From Strobilurus pachycystidiatus (Eukaryota > Basidiomycota > Agaricomycetes > Agaricales > Physalacriaceae), in assembly GCA_019915135.1 (NCBI GenBank), contig JAHLMK010000007.1:1922001-1986000 (forward strand): a stretch of DNA of 64,000 nucleotides, written 5' to 3'. The position numbers and the translations under genes were made by a program. The notes under the pieces were generated by a model. The model was not told where the DNA came from and did not search any database. It was given only the letters and a program-made list of their open reading frames with translations. Below are positions 36,543 to 49,360 of the stretch, in pieces. Every line of letters begins with the position of its first letter. Positions within the stretch are counted from its first letter, which is position 1.

Positions 36543-38938
36543 TTAACTCTGAGTCTTCTTTGTTAAGGCTTCTACAGCAGCGCGGGTTTTCATATGCAGT
36601 GCGTTCTGGAAAGATCAAGAGAATTGATGCAAAGGAGAAAGATACCACATACCTCAAGAGAATACCGTCCTTTCCGCCCACTGTGTCCAACCTCGAGATA
36701 CTTGCCAGACAAGACAAGGTCAAATTGCGCTTGGGCTTCGTGTGTCCGTGCCTGGCATGCCAAAAGTCGTCCGTACTCATAATCTTCTCCAACATTAGAG
36801 CTCGAACTGTTCACAGATAATGAGGACATACGGGCGTAATACACGACATGATGATCGAACTCGATTTTGGGACCATGTTGGAAGACCGCCTTGAATGAGG
36901 TTTCGGCGCGTTGAGCAGCCTCGTCAACGGAGATCGAATCAGAGTCTGACAGCGGAGAGGTATCAACGGCGTCGGCGTCCTGTAGAAGCGTTTGTCAGTG
37001 GAAAGGGCCGCATAAGCTAGGTTTCACGTACTGGGAAGGCTAAAAAGCGCAAGCAGACACCCTCCAAGAATCTTACGAGACAGACGTCGTCCCAATAGCC
37101 TTGCCTGTAGTGAGAATTCTTAGTCTCTCCCTCTAGTCTCTTAGTCGCTGTTTCTGTTTCTGCAAGCATACGAGATAGCACGCCTTTGGGGGCGTGGGCG
37201 ATTGTCAAGAACCAATAGGCCATTTCCAAGACAGGAAGAATGAGCTGGTTGCCTGTTGCGTTGTTAGTACACAGTGAGAAGAGAACAAAGGTACTTTACT
37301 TGCCTTGCTGGATGAATTTTCGCGCCTTTCGCGCGACAAGCTTCTCCAACGGTATGGATTTACCTGCGATCTTCCGTAAGATGTATGAGTGCACAAGGAG
37401 AAATTGACGGACCAGCAATTTTCTGTCTTAGGTCGGGGATCGTCTTCATTAGTGTTATGACTTCTTCATTGGCTGGCTTGTCGCCTGCATCTTGATTGAT
37501 GTGATAGGTGCAGACAGCATACCCGTAGGCATATACCGCTTTGCTCCAGCCACCTCTCTCGTGTAGATGTTTCCACTCCACCATCGAGCTCTTCACATCG
37601 AAAAGCGCCAGGTAGGCGATGGCACGCTCCCAATACGAGACGGCAGCTAGACGAGCAAACGCATCCTTCCCCCCTTGTCCGTGCGAGGTGCCCATCTCTT
37701 TCAGAACATCCAGGGCAGTTTGATGGAACCTGATGGCGTCCACTGGTCTGCTCTCTAGCAGCGCCATCCTTCCTTGCGCGAACAGGAAGAACACGCCTCT
37801 CGGGAAGCGCTGGGCGTAGTATTTGATGAGCCGGGAGGCTGAGGGCAAGGACACGCCGACGGTGGTGAAAGAGGATATCACAAGGTGGAACGCGAGGAGG
37901 ACCATATCGCAGATGGGTCTTCTGACACCTTCTGTGGTCTGTGTGATGGAAGGTGGCGAGTCTGCATCGTGGAGCGGCCTGCCACCCCACCCACCGGCGC
38001 GCCCTAGCACCTCCAGCCCCTCCGCCCTATCTGCGTGGTAGCCAAATAGCTCAACGATGCTCTGGAGCTTCCCAGGGAGCAATGACAGGATGAGGGTGCT
38101 GACGCCGTAGCCCAGGTAGACTCCAGAGCGGAAGTGTGGATCGAGAGACGGGTCCTCCTCGCCTGGATGCGACGCACCCCATGCCGTATCCGAGACCTGG
38201 ATGAAGCGGTACAGAGAACGATATATCGCGATGGTAGTGCGCATATTGAGACTAAACCCAAAAACGTTAATTCAACAGTCCAAACGAGACGCAGACGCGC
38301 GAACTCACGCCTCCTTGATGAACGCCATCCAGTCGCCAGAGTAGACCACCCCGAGCATGGCCTTCTCGGACAGGGCCTCGGCGTAGACGAGTTCTGCGTG
38401 GCGCTCCACTGGGGTCATCCCGCGTATCCACTGCATGTCGCTGCTCTCGCCGCCGGTGAACGCCGACGTCACCGTCGTTGTCAGCCCGCTCAGGCGCGAC
38501 GTGATCCCCGCCTTGCGCCGGTGGTGCTGGGCGACATGAGCGCCGCGCTTCGTGTGCCCGATGGCCGCGACAATGTCCTCGTCCGCGTAGGTCATGAACG
38601 CCTTGACGCATTGGATGAGCCCGTAGCCGGTGGCCATATACATGCGCTCCCTGCGAATCCATACATGAGGATTGAATAAGAGAGCTTGGGCGCTAGGACA
38701 CGCACCTCTGCGGATCGCTCTTTTCGCAGTACTGCTCGCTTTCCACCATGTGGGACGCGAGGAAGAGCTCGAGGGCATACACCACTGGCGCGAGGTCATC
38801 CAAGGCTTTGGCGGGAACGTACGGCTGGGAGATAGGTGGCGGCGTTGCGTCTAGTATAGCATCGGGTATCCTTGCCGTCCCATTGGGTATAGCGCCGTTC
38901 GCCTTGGACGCCGTCTGAGGGAGTGTCGTCGAGTTCAT
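36543..38938 (-). CDS. IML2: IML2 / TTC39 family protein
   Basis: Member of the Iml2p/TTC39 family (DUF3808), outer mitochondrial membrane or cytosolic TPR-like proteins; yeast Iml2 is linked to lipid droplets and clearance of protein inclusions. Eight exons: 38938-38706, 38650-38309, 38251-37413, 37363-37304, 37252-37032, 36979-36832, 36783-36653, 36605-36543; 678 aa. Recognised parts: FMTYADEDIVAAIGHTKRG near the start, MLGVVYSGDWMAFIKEALNM, GVYLGYGVSTLILSLLPGK, FFLFAQGRMALLE, and the C-terminal YGRLLACQAR with GRKGRYSLENALHMKTRAA. The intron between 37252 and 37304 starts with GC (AAG|GCAAGT), the only way to keep the frame. Confidence 0.88.
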
Positions 38939-39397
38939 TCCAGAGAACAGTCAGTGGAAAATGACAGCACTGCTGTTGGTAAGAAATAGAGATAAAAACT
39001 ATGCCGTCAAGCCCCACGGTGATTGTTTTAAGTTGCCGGGATTGCATATGAAGATCTGAAGGGCAAGTCTGGAGTCATGATCTGGGGTGAAGCCAGGGCA
39101 AAGCACGCGCGATCTGTACATGACATGGAGGTCTAGGTAGAGGTTGTATGCTTTTATTCTATGTACGCGTAGCACTCTGTTTCGCAGCCCCCTGTCCATG
39201 TACATATGCAGAGAAAGGTCATGAAATAAACGTACGTTGCATGAAAACAAGGGAAGATATTATGTACGAGCAGCTGAACAGAAACAGCAGGGACTAACTG
39301 ATAACAAAGACAGATCCGTGGAGTGCTTAGGATGGGAGAAATGCCTAAGGCTTTACTATTGCTTGAATTACACTGCGTCAAGGTATGTACGATATCA
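38939..39397. other. Intergenic, nothing recognised
   Basis: These 459 bp hold the IML2-like promoter side and the PP2A 3' flank. No gene or repeat seen. Confidence 0.4.
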
Positions 39398-40633
<1,236 letters not shown>

Positions 40634-40771
40634 TGCTTTTCTTTTGGGCGAGGAGGACGATGTGGAGTTTGGAAGAGATGTTGACAGATTGGGAAGTGGC
40701 TGTGACCTGGGTCTCACGCTTCGACCCTTCCTGGACGCGTTCCACCACAACCCGCCGACTTTTCGCCCAAG
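40634..40771. promoter_or_regulatory. Bidirectional promoter, PP2A-C / CCT5
   Basis: Only 138 bp separate the two divergent ATGs. The intervening DNA must serve both housekeeping genes. No TATA box is evident. Confidence 0.6.
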
Positions 40772-42898
40772 ATGATGGCCGAACCAGTGTACGCTACCGA
40801 CGAGGTCAGTGGCGAGCTCGGCGTCGCACCCAGCGTGCTCACTTGCTCACACAGCACGGACGGCCCTTCATTATCCTCAGGGAGCAGGGCAAGAAAACGA
40901 GAACGCATGGCATCGAGGCAATCAAGGTATACTCGCCCGCAAAATCACTCGTACACCGCTGACAGGTATCCAGGGCCATATCCTTGCTGCCAGGACCGTC
41001 GCGAACATCGTCAAGACCTCCCTCGGTCCTCGCGGTCCGTTGCAAGCCATCCTCGGTGTACATCTCGCTGACCTATTTGCCCAGGACTCGACAAGATCCT
41101 CATCTCGCCCGATGGCGAAATAACAGTCACCAACGACGGCGCGACGATTCTCGGCCAGATGGAGGTGGAGCACCAGATCGCAAAGCTGCTCGTCCAGCTG
41201 TCCAAGAGCCAGGACGAGGAAATCGGCGACGGAACAACCGGCGTCGTTGGTACGCCTTTTTCTTTCTGGATCTCCCTTTGGCTCAGTCATCCCCAGTTCT
41301 TGCTGGTGCTCTCCTCGAACAGAGTGAAGCACTCCTCGACAAAGGCATACACCCCATCAGAATCGCAGATGGCTTTGATCGCGCCTGTGCCGTCGCCGTA
41401 CAAGAACTCGACCGCATCAGCGACGTGATTGAATACTCAAAAGATGACACTCAAAATCTCCTCAAGTCAGCCATGACCAGTCTCGGCAGCAAAATGTCAG
41501 TCTTCGCCCTTGATTCGGTCGCGAAAAAATCGTCTGACTTCCTTCAGCGTCTCAAAAGAGCTCGAGCAATTCGCTCAAATAGCCGTGGATGCCGTCCTGC
41601 AAGTGGCCGATCTCCAGAGACGCGATGTTCCTTTCGACTTGATCAAGGTTGACGGAAAGGTTGGCGGATCGCTCGCCGACACGACACTCATCAAGGGTGT
41701 TCTCATTGACAAGGACATGTCACATCCTCAAATGCCCTCCTCCGTCAGAGACGCCCGTCTCGCCATCCTCACATGTCCCTTCGAACCCCCGCGTCCCAAG
41801 ACAAAGCACAAGCTTGACATAACTAGCGTCGAGGAGTACAACAAGCTGCGGGACTATGAGAAGGAAAAGTTCGCCGACATGATCAAACAGGTCAAGGATG
41901 CCGGCGCGAACCTTGTCATCTGCCAGTGGGGTTTCGATGATGAGGCAAATCATCTGCTCATGCAGAATGATCTGCCAGCTGTACGATGGGTGGGTGGTCC
42001 CGAGATCGAGGTAAGTGCTGCATTCTCGATACTCTACTGTGACGCGTTAATCGATGTCCCACAGCTCATCGCAATAGCAACCCAAGGTCGCATTGTTCCC
42101 CGGTTTGAGGACCTGACGTCTCAGAAGCTGGGCAAAGCTGGTATCGTCCGCGAAGTATCCTTCGGCACGACGCGCGACAAGATGCTTGTTATTGAAGAGT
42201 GCGCCAACAGTCGGGCGGTGACGATATTCGTTCGCGGCAGCAACAAAATGGTTCGGCTACTCTTTTTTGACCTGTTCTTTTGTTTGACATTCATTGTGTA
42301 GATTGTCGATGAGGCAAAGCGTGCGCTCCATGATGCGCTGTGTGTGGTCCGTAACCTTGTCGTCGACAACCGTGTCGTGTATGGCGGAGGTGCGGCTGAT
42401 ATCAGCTGCGCGATCGCGGTCTCAAAGGCCGCAGATGAGGTATGAATACTCACCATGCAAAGTCCATCTATTTATGTCTTTCAGATTCCTTCCGTTGAGC
42501 AGTACGCCATGCGGGCCTTCGCCTCCGCTTTGGACGCCGTTCCTTTGGCATTGGCAGAGAACAGTGGTCTCTCACCAATCGAGACGCTCACTGAGGTGCG
42601 GAGCCGGCAGATCAAGGAGAACAACTCCAAACTCGGCATAGACTGCAATGGACGTGGTCAAAATGGTTTGTGATCTCCTCATGCTATCGTAAAGCCCTTT
42701 GCTGAGCATGTGCACAGATATGAAGGAGCAGTTCGTGTATGACCCACTGATCTCCAAGCGGCAACAGTTCCTGTTGGCGACTCAGCTGGTACGGGCGGTG
42801 TTGAAGATTGGTGAGTTCATGTTCAGGTTGCCTCGATGTTTTTGGTGTTGATTAATTGGACAGATGATGTTATCATTGCTGGTGAGGCAGATGAGTAG
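40772..42898 (+). CDS. CCT5: Chaperonin TRiC/CCT subunit epsilon
   Basis: One of eight subunits of the cytosolic chaperonin that folds actin, tubulin and WD40 proteins. Eleven exons: 40772-40804, 40855-40926, 40974-41034, 41085-41249, 41297-41495, 41548-42010, 42065-42250, 42302-42439, 42485-42665, 42718-42810, 42864-42898; 541 aa. Group II chaperonin motifs: [43 protein letters not shown] (ATP site) and [10 protein letters not shown]. Epsilon identity comes from the [14 protein letters not shown] start and [21 protein letters not shown] decayed copy of the last exons is found near 49216-49360. Confidence 0.96.
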
Positions 42899-43519
42899 AA
42901 TACTAGACGATTGTACAATGTATATCTTGCTAATGAGGGATCTAAGCAAATAACTGATAGGTCCGCCACACATGTAGCTCTTTTGTCTCAGGTCCAAAGC
43001 AAATTTAGCTCTCGAGACAATTTCTGAATCTGGACGTTGGTGTGGCTGGTATTGATCTCCGATGCGTCTTTCTGCATCTTGGGAACTGGACGGTGCGCTT
43101 ATTCTGCCCGGCAGTTGTATGCTCTCCCTGATGAAACCCAGTTGACACGCATGAAGATTTTGAACTCAACCAAACTCTATCGCATTCATCACCGAGTTGC
43201 TACAGGATTAATGGGGTCCATGGGTGCAAACTGAAGCTCTTTCACAAGGACCGTCCTTGAAGCGCTCTCTTGCCTACCCTCGTTTTCAAACCGCGCTTGT
43301 CAATCTACCTGAGGCTGTGAGTTTGAGGCTGGGTCGGCGACACGCCATCACCCTCCTTCGCATTGATGTACAACAGCATTGTGATCACACACCTAAGCGC
43401 CTAAGTAGTAATCGAAGTACTACTGTATCAGATTCTGGCTAAATCACGTCGCTGGCGACTAATTATAAAGGGCCACCTGAAGCGGATTCCAGCTTTTGAC
43501 TCACGACTACACTACCACC
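42899..43519. other. 5' flank of BCS1-like gene A, duplicated at 49360-50160
   Basis: This 621-bp spacer has no gene. Its sequence is recognisably similar, in order, to the spacer upstream of BCS1-like gene B: both carry related blocks around the words CTCTCGAGACAA and TGATCTCC(C/G). It therefore belongs to the duplicated segment. I checked both strands for a short reading frame ending in a CaaX motif and found none starting from an ATG. Confidence 0.6.
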
Positions 43520-45419
43520 ATGGCTCTTGACGGTCTCATCAAGAACGGCGGCAATGGCGTGTGGACGAAGAATCTCGTTGGTGCATCCTCTGCATTGTCC
43601 ATGGGCGCTCTCTTCTCCAATCCGGCGATGCTCAAGGACAGCGTCAAGCTGTTCTTCTTCGGCAGCATCATTGAGACAGGAAGACGGTGTTTTCATTGGC
43701 TGTTCAACCGTATCAGACTTCGTACGTATCTTGTTGAATTCCAGCTACTATGCTTCCCATCTTTGACGTCCCACTCGCAGGCTACTCCATGACCGCGCAC
43801 TTTGAGCGACACGATCCGGCGTATGAATGGATATTCCACTTCTTGGTGAATTGTACGTTCCTACGGACATTAACAGCACTAATTTGGCATCAGACGCGTG
43901 AGAAAGTGTGGCGGCAGAGCATGGATTTCCGAGTTACCTCCAAAACGTCCCAGAGGGAGTGGTCTATCAATTCTGTGACAAAGACCCCAGAGCTCGGGGG
44001 AGACGCTGAGTACATCCCCACCTATAGACTACCTCAACTGTTCCGGTGGAGGGGAAATTGGTTAGAAGTGCAAGGGTCTGGTGACCAAGGCGGCCGCCAT
44101 CATCACCATATGAACGGAGTCTTCGCGTCTAGTAGCATTGTCTTGACGTAAGTGCGCCTTCATATTTGGAACTATGACAGTCTTACGTTCTTACCAGCGT
44201 CTTTTCTGTCGATATGTCTGTACTTGCTCAGCTCATGGAGGAAGCTCGCCGAGGATACGACGAATATAACAAGCCCCATGTTATAGTGCACTCAATCGAC
44301 AACATGGGTATGGTACGTCAGTGATCCTTGCAACGTCCGAATCGCACTCAAGCACGCACGCATATCTACAGATGGGTATACCCAGCCCGTCCCGTGGCGG
44401 GCAGGGCGGTATCTGGGGGGATGTGAAGCGCAAGGCTCGACGACCCATTGAGTCGATTATTCTGCCTAATGGGGTACTTTCATCTATACTTCGCGACGCC
44501 CGAGAGTTCATAGACTCGGAGCTCTGGTACCGCGAAGCAGGTATACCGCACCGAATGGGATTCTTGTTACACGGTCCGCCTGGTACAGGTAAAAGTACGT
44601 CTTGATTTTCTGCTGAATATGTATGTTGATTTCTGACAAGTTGAAAAGCTTCGACTATATATGCCCTCGTAAGCTATCTATAGTGATCAGCATGATGTTG
44701 TGGCTTATGTCACTCAGGCCAGTGAGCTGGGGTTCGAAATATATACCTTGTCATTGTCTTCCCGGGCGTATGTCTAACTTCTTTTGCATCTGACTGAAGT
44801 GATCTTCTGACGTGTTTGTAGCGTTGACGATAGCTTTCTACAACGAATTGCATCAGCCGTTCCAAAACACTCCATATTCCTGCTCGAAGACATCGACTGT
44901 GCGTTTTCATCTCGCGAGGACAACGAAGAGGAGCAGATGCAACAAATGCATGAGCCAGGATATCATTCCGTGAAACGTGAACGGCAGTCGCCGATCACGT
45001 TGAGCGGTCTGCTCAACGTGATTGACGGTGTAGGAAGTGAAGAAGGCAGACTGTTATTTGCGACGACAAACTATGTGGATCGGTTGGACGAGGCGCTCTT
45101 ACGTCCCGGCCGCATTGACAGGAAAATCGAGTACCACCTCGCTACAGCTGAGCAGGCCTCGGCAATCTTCCTTCGGTTCTTCCCTGCTTCGATGTATCCT
45201 GACTGTTCGTTGGAGGAGCTGGCTGCGGAGTTTGCGGGAAAGGTTCCCAGCAACGAGTTTTCAACGGCAGAATTGCAGGGCTATCTGCTTGGAAACAAGA
45301 AGGATCCAGAGGGGAGTGCAGCGAAAATAAGCGAATGGGTCGAGAATGAGAGGCAGTTGAAATCAGCGAAGGCTGAGCGGGGCAGAGAGAGGAAGGAGAG
45401 GGCGAGGGCGGAACGATAA
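43520..45419 (+). CDS. BCS1-like mitochondrial AAA ATPase, copy A
   Basis: AAA protein of the BCS1 type, which in yeast inserts the Rieske protein during complex III assembly; expanded fungal relatives have unknown clients. Eight exons: 43520-43721, 43781-43845, 43894-44147, 44198-44312, 44372-44594, 44649-44668, 44718-44767, 44822-45419; 508 aa. An N-terminal hydrophobic segment (VKLFFFGSIIETG) and BCS1-N region precede the AAA module. That module has Walker A GPPGTGKT (split by an intron after the Lys codon), Walker B IFLLEDIDCAF, sensor FATTNYVDRL and arginine finger RPGRIDRKIEY. A four-His run lies near residue 155. The C-terminus is a charged helix. Copy B at 50161 shares every intron position. 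Confidence 0.9.
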
Positions 45420-45475
45420 AATAGATTTGACGGGATTCTGAGTCGATGTTTCTCAGCACCCATTTTTCCGGCTTG

Positions 45476-45780
45476 GCTGCGTCGCCTCAATATTATTGTT
45501 ACTCGAGTATATCCATGGCTGATCCATGGGCAATTACTATCCTGATCCTTCGTAGCGTTGCCTATCTGGTACGAACTCGCCTCTCTGAGCAGCACTGACC
45601 GACGAGCACAGCTACCCTCTCATTCACTCGTCTATCCCTTGTCAGTTCAAATCGTCACGACTAGGCTGGGCTATCCACTCGACATGCCGGCCTTGCATGT
45701 CCGAGTCTGCCGACATGGCTAACTTATCGACGCCAGCCACCTTGCGTTGAGGTCAAACTCCTCCGGATCCCGTACCTTGT
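45476..45780 (+). pseudogene. Decayed fragment of a STE3-type receptor gene
   Basis: Downstream of BCS1-like A, this non-coding stretch aligns with the exon 3 - intron 3 - exon 4 region of the intact receptor (about 53322-53530). A block of 29 nt at 45657-45685 is identical to 53449-53477. It is flanked by shorter matches: a TGCGTCGCCTC word upstream, and an ACCTTGCGT-GAGGTCAAAC word downstream. Stops and indels break any frame. Extent is approximate; the rest of the old gene is no longer recognisable. Confidence 0.75.
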
Positions 45781-46017
45781 CGTTACTTCGACCTTCCTTG
45801 AAGCCTCACCACCGTCGGTGACCCAGCTATAACGCATGTTGAAAATATCAAGCGCTCCAACTTGAGATTTTCTGTTCTCCTCAGATGTTGTGTGACCTAG
45901 TTCGTATGAGAGAGTTCGTAGTAGTACTACACAGGAGTTGCTACTGGTATACAGAGAGGCAAGTTAAGTACATTTGGCTAGAGTATTACGCCTCCAAAGT
46001 CACATCCAATGAGCAGT

Positions 46018-48767
46018 CTAAGTCGCAACGTTTGTTCGCAATGTAAGCGGAGTCTCCTCAAAATGACGCATTGGCTGCAGGAATGCCGAATAATGGACGT
46101 GACCACCGAGGGTGTCATGCGCAAACGGCTGTGCAGCCTTTGCAGCCTCCCCCATTTCGCTGAAATCAGTTTCTGCTCGCCAGCCATCCCTCAAGATCTT
46201 CCTTAGAGAGGTGATCCAAGGAATGAATCCAGTGAATGACGTCGAAACCAAGAGACTCGGGTTGTCTCGAGGTCGGGCGAGGGTGACGAAGGACGCCTTT
46301 TTGTCAGCAAGTGTTTCGAATCTGATAGACGAATCGAACCACTCATTGAAAGCCCGCTTGGAGCTTTTGAGAAGGTGCTTCCGTGGATAGGTAGATGCAA
46401 CCACAGGCTGCGGCAGAGGCAGCAATGCATGTCGGGTGGCGAGAATGAGGACAACGTAGAATAGCGACTCTAGGTCGTGACGATAGAGGGGTCGGCAATG
46501 AGACAAAAGAATGTCGCATGCCATGAACGGGGGGGTTCCGGTTCGTGAAATGGAGGTCGCTGTGCCAGTCTCGAGATCCGAAAGAAGTGACGACAGATCA
46601 AAGTCGTTGAGAACGCCATAGAGTTCACCGTTAGCACCACGACGATACATAACGTTGCTCATGCTGATATCGCGATGAAGAATCCGTGGACATTCATGTA
46701 GCCAATGATGCGCTAGAGTGAATCGTTGAGAGGTGTATGTAGGTTCAGCAAAAAAAAAGGACTCACACATCAGAGTGTCGAGAAAAACCTGCGCATACTC
46801 AGGCGCCGTTGCCAAGGTGTCAAGAGGGAATAGCTCTTCCATGATGACGATGCGAAGAACGCGATGTTGGTATGAGAATGATTTCCCACCAACGTACTCT
46901 GCCGCGTTTAGAAATGTCGCGACTCGATCCTGCACAGAGCCAGGCAGAATCGTCTGATCCTCCGAATGTATGATGTTGGGGAGGTGGTTGAGAACCCAGC
47001 GAGCATCTGCATTCGCTTCAGCTGCCTTTCGGGCTAAGTCCACCAACTCCTTCTCCGAGCGTCGCGACGCATCGGGGCAGCTGATCTTGATGACCACGAA
47101 CTGTTTGTCGGGGTCATCCTCCTTGTACGCCCGAACGACATACGTGAGACGCCCAATGATGCCAGCTTGGCGAAAGAGAATGTCGTCCATGACATAGCGG
47201 CCAGCTCCGGTTTCGATGACCATCCCTCGCAAGAGATTGTACCATCTGCGGGATCCGTCGTGCTTTAACTGCTGAGCGAAAAACCCTCGGTTACGAAAAA
47301 AGCGGTCGCTGCCATCGATGATGTTCCTGAATCCTCGTTCCAACGTGCTGAGGCGGCGGAGACCAATGATGAAGGCAACAAGGTAATTCTGGCCAACCGG
47401 CGTGCTGATATCGATGATGGATGAGACGAGGATGGACGAGGAATCGTAGAAATGGAATTGGAAGCGTTGACGATCGAGAACGGTCAAGGTGAAGTGGGAG
47501 CGGAGGGGGGTGGAAGATAGAGCCTCCATCGCGTAGCTGGCTAGTTGGATCTGGGTGTCACTAAGCTTGCGTGGAGAGCGTTTCAACGTGAGCTCGGAGG
47601 GTCGGACATGAGTGACGTCCTCGTCGTCGACAGTCCGGCGGGCTTTGTTGGTAACTGATACCTCGTTGGTTCGCACCCGTTTGCCATGAATGGAAATAAC
47701 CGGAGAATCTTCTCCATCGGCGTCCTCTTCAGGCTCAGTCTCGGTGGCATCCTCTTCCTCATCTTCCTCCACTTCCTCGTCCTCCTTCTCGTCCTCCTCC
47801 TCCTCCTCCGGGGACGGCGAGTCGGCATTAGAGGCAACGGGATCCTTTTCTAGAAGGCAGAATCAGAAAAGGTAATGTTACAAAATGTGAGATCAAGTCT
47901 CAACTTACTGTCCTTCAGAATTCTGTATGTAGCAGTGTCGCCCGGAAACAGATTGTGTGGCTTGGCCTTGATCTCAGCAAGATGAGAGAACAAGGCAGGA
48001 CCAATAAGTCTCGGGGTCGTGAGACGGCCCGCTCGTGTGCGTGCAAGAGACTGGTGCGCCGTAGTGATGTCGGGACTGAGACCGCTGGTGAAGACGCCAT
48101 ATTTCAGCCGTTTCGGATCGTTCTTGAGAAAACGAATGCGATCCTCGGGGAGGACTTTGAAAGGATCCTTTACATCCAGTACCCCCAGCGCTGTGTTGTA
48201 CACATCGACGAGAGCGCTGTAAAGAGGCTTCTCGGAGCGTACAGTGACACAAAGATCCAGATATGCATCGAAGGCCCGCTTGAAGGCCTTATCGGCTGAG
48301 ATAGCACCCAATAGAGTGTTGAATTCAGCGCCCTGCATATAATCCGCAGAAATGTTGAAGACGACCCGCAAGTAGTCCTCGACGTGAATGAAGACCCGGC
48401 TCTTGTCAAGGTCGTCTTTTATATATGACCTGTAGTTTTCGCGGTAGTATTTGGCATCGTCGCGGTTGCCAGTGAAATGATCTGCGAATGCAGAGACGAC
48501 GGCAGCTCCACGACTTGCTGGGGTGCTGTCGATGTCCATTTGCCGAAGGATAGCGTCGTTACTGGCCTTGAATTCGGATGTGGACCGTGGAGGAGTGCGA
48601 GGAGTGAAATTTGGAATTGATGGGGGGGTGTCGCTTGAGCCAGAGCTCACGGCAGTCTGTGTTGCTTTCCGTCGACTAGAGCGACGAAGGCCGGTAGAGG
48701 TAGAGTGAGCCATTGGAGTGGCGTAGGTGGAAGTAAGAAGATAGGGAGAAGAAGCGTAGAGCAGCAT
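46018..48767 (-). CDS. FunK1-type fungal protein kinase
   Basis: Member of the FunK1 kinase family, greatly expanded in mushroom-forming fungi. Exons: 48767-47909, 47849-46767, 46712-46018; 878 aa (an ATG at 48713 is an alternative start). An N-terminal region of about 300 residues with SRVFIHVEDYLRVVF precedes a very acidic linker. The kinase domain follows: QFVVIKIS (lysine strand), ILHRDISMSNVMYR (HRD catalytic loop), LNDFDLSSLL (DFD in place of DFG), GTPPFMACDIL and YRHDLESLFYVVL. The intron at 46713-46766 is 54 nt with no stop, so it could be retained in frame. Substrates are unknown. The gene lies between the two halves of a segmental duplication, on the opposite strand. Confidence 0.88.
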
Positions 48768-48949
48768 TTTTGAGAGGTCCGAATTCAGCGACGTGACTCA
48801 GTGTTGAAAAACAGCAACAATGGGAAAAACACAATGGGTGCTCGAAAGAGGAAGTATATAACACGTGGTCGTGCCTCTGTGGCCCAGGATCGTCGTCGAA
48901 CTTACCTTTTTAGTCTCGATCAATTTTGCACAGGCCTGAGGCGCCACCC

Positions 48950-49145
48950 AGCCCAAACCGCCATGTTCCCCGGTTTGTTGCCGCCACAGCTTCTCTTTCT
49001 CTGTCTGCATCAACATGCAAATGCCACTGGACTAGCGGAAATCAACTTTCCCGTGGCGGATAAACGACAAAATCCCGCAGGGACTTTTTTTCCAACGTGG
49101 AACTTGCCTATAGTTGCCGGCCCATTGTCTATGGGTATACTTACT
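48950..49145 (+). repeat. Duplicated spacer block, copy 1
   Basis: Upstream of the FunK1 gene a block of about 190 bp resembles 52258-52465, between BCS1-like B and the receptor, in the same orientation. Shared words include AACCGCCATGTTC, TTGCCGCCACA, CTCTGTCTGC and GGAAAT-AAC. A 62-codon open frame here (starting at the ATG at 48963) is not conserved in the other copy, so it is not called as a gene. Confidence 0.65.
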
Positions 49146-49215
49146 GTCTGAGTCTGTCTCTCCAAACAGGGAAATGTGCTAAAAGATAGCCCAGTGTCTC
49201 TCCCGACTTGACAGA

Positions 49216-49360
49216 GACTGCAACGGACGTGGGCAAAATGCTTTGTGCGCCGGAGCACTTGGCTGCGCGTTTATTCAGACCTGAAGGAGCGCTTTGTGTA
49301 AGTACGCATCTCCTAGCGGCAACAACATCTCTTGGCGACTCATTGGGTACAGGTAGCGTT
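49216..49360 (+). pseudogene. Decayed 3' end of a CCT5 copy
   Basis: From 49216 the sequence follows exon 9, intron 9 and exon 10 of CCT5 (42641-42811). The first 32 positions match at 29 by my count (exon 9 end and donor). A 43-nt stretch from 49308 matches 34 of 43 positions of exon 10 from 42750. The frame is broken. It stands directly upstream of BCS1-like B, just as the real CCT5 tail stands upstream of BCS1-like A. Confidence 0.8.

Noticed and set aside
42903..42917. Minus-strand Cys-Thr-Ile-Val-stop, a CaaX-like end that could mark a pheromone precursor
   Set aside because: The frame meets a stop five codons upstream and has no ATG.
48963..49151. 62-codon open frame with a Leu-rich start in the duplicated spacer
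   Set aside because: The related block at 52258-52465 breaks the frame after a few codons, and no motif or CaaX end is present.
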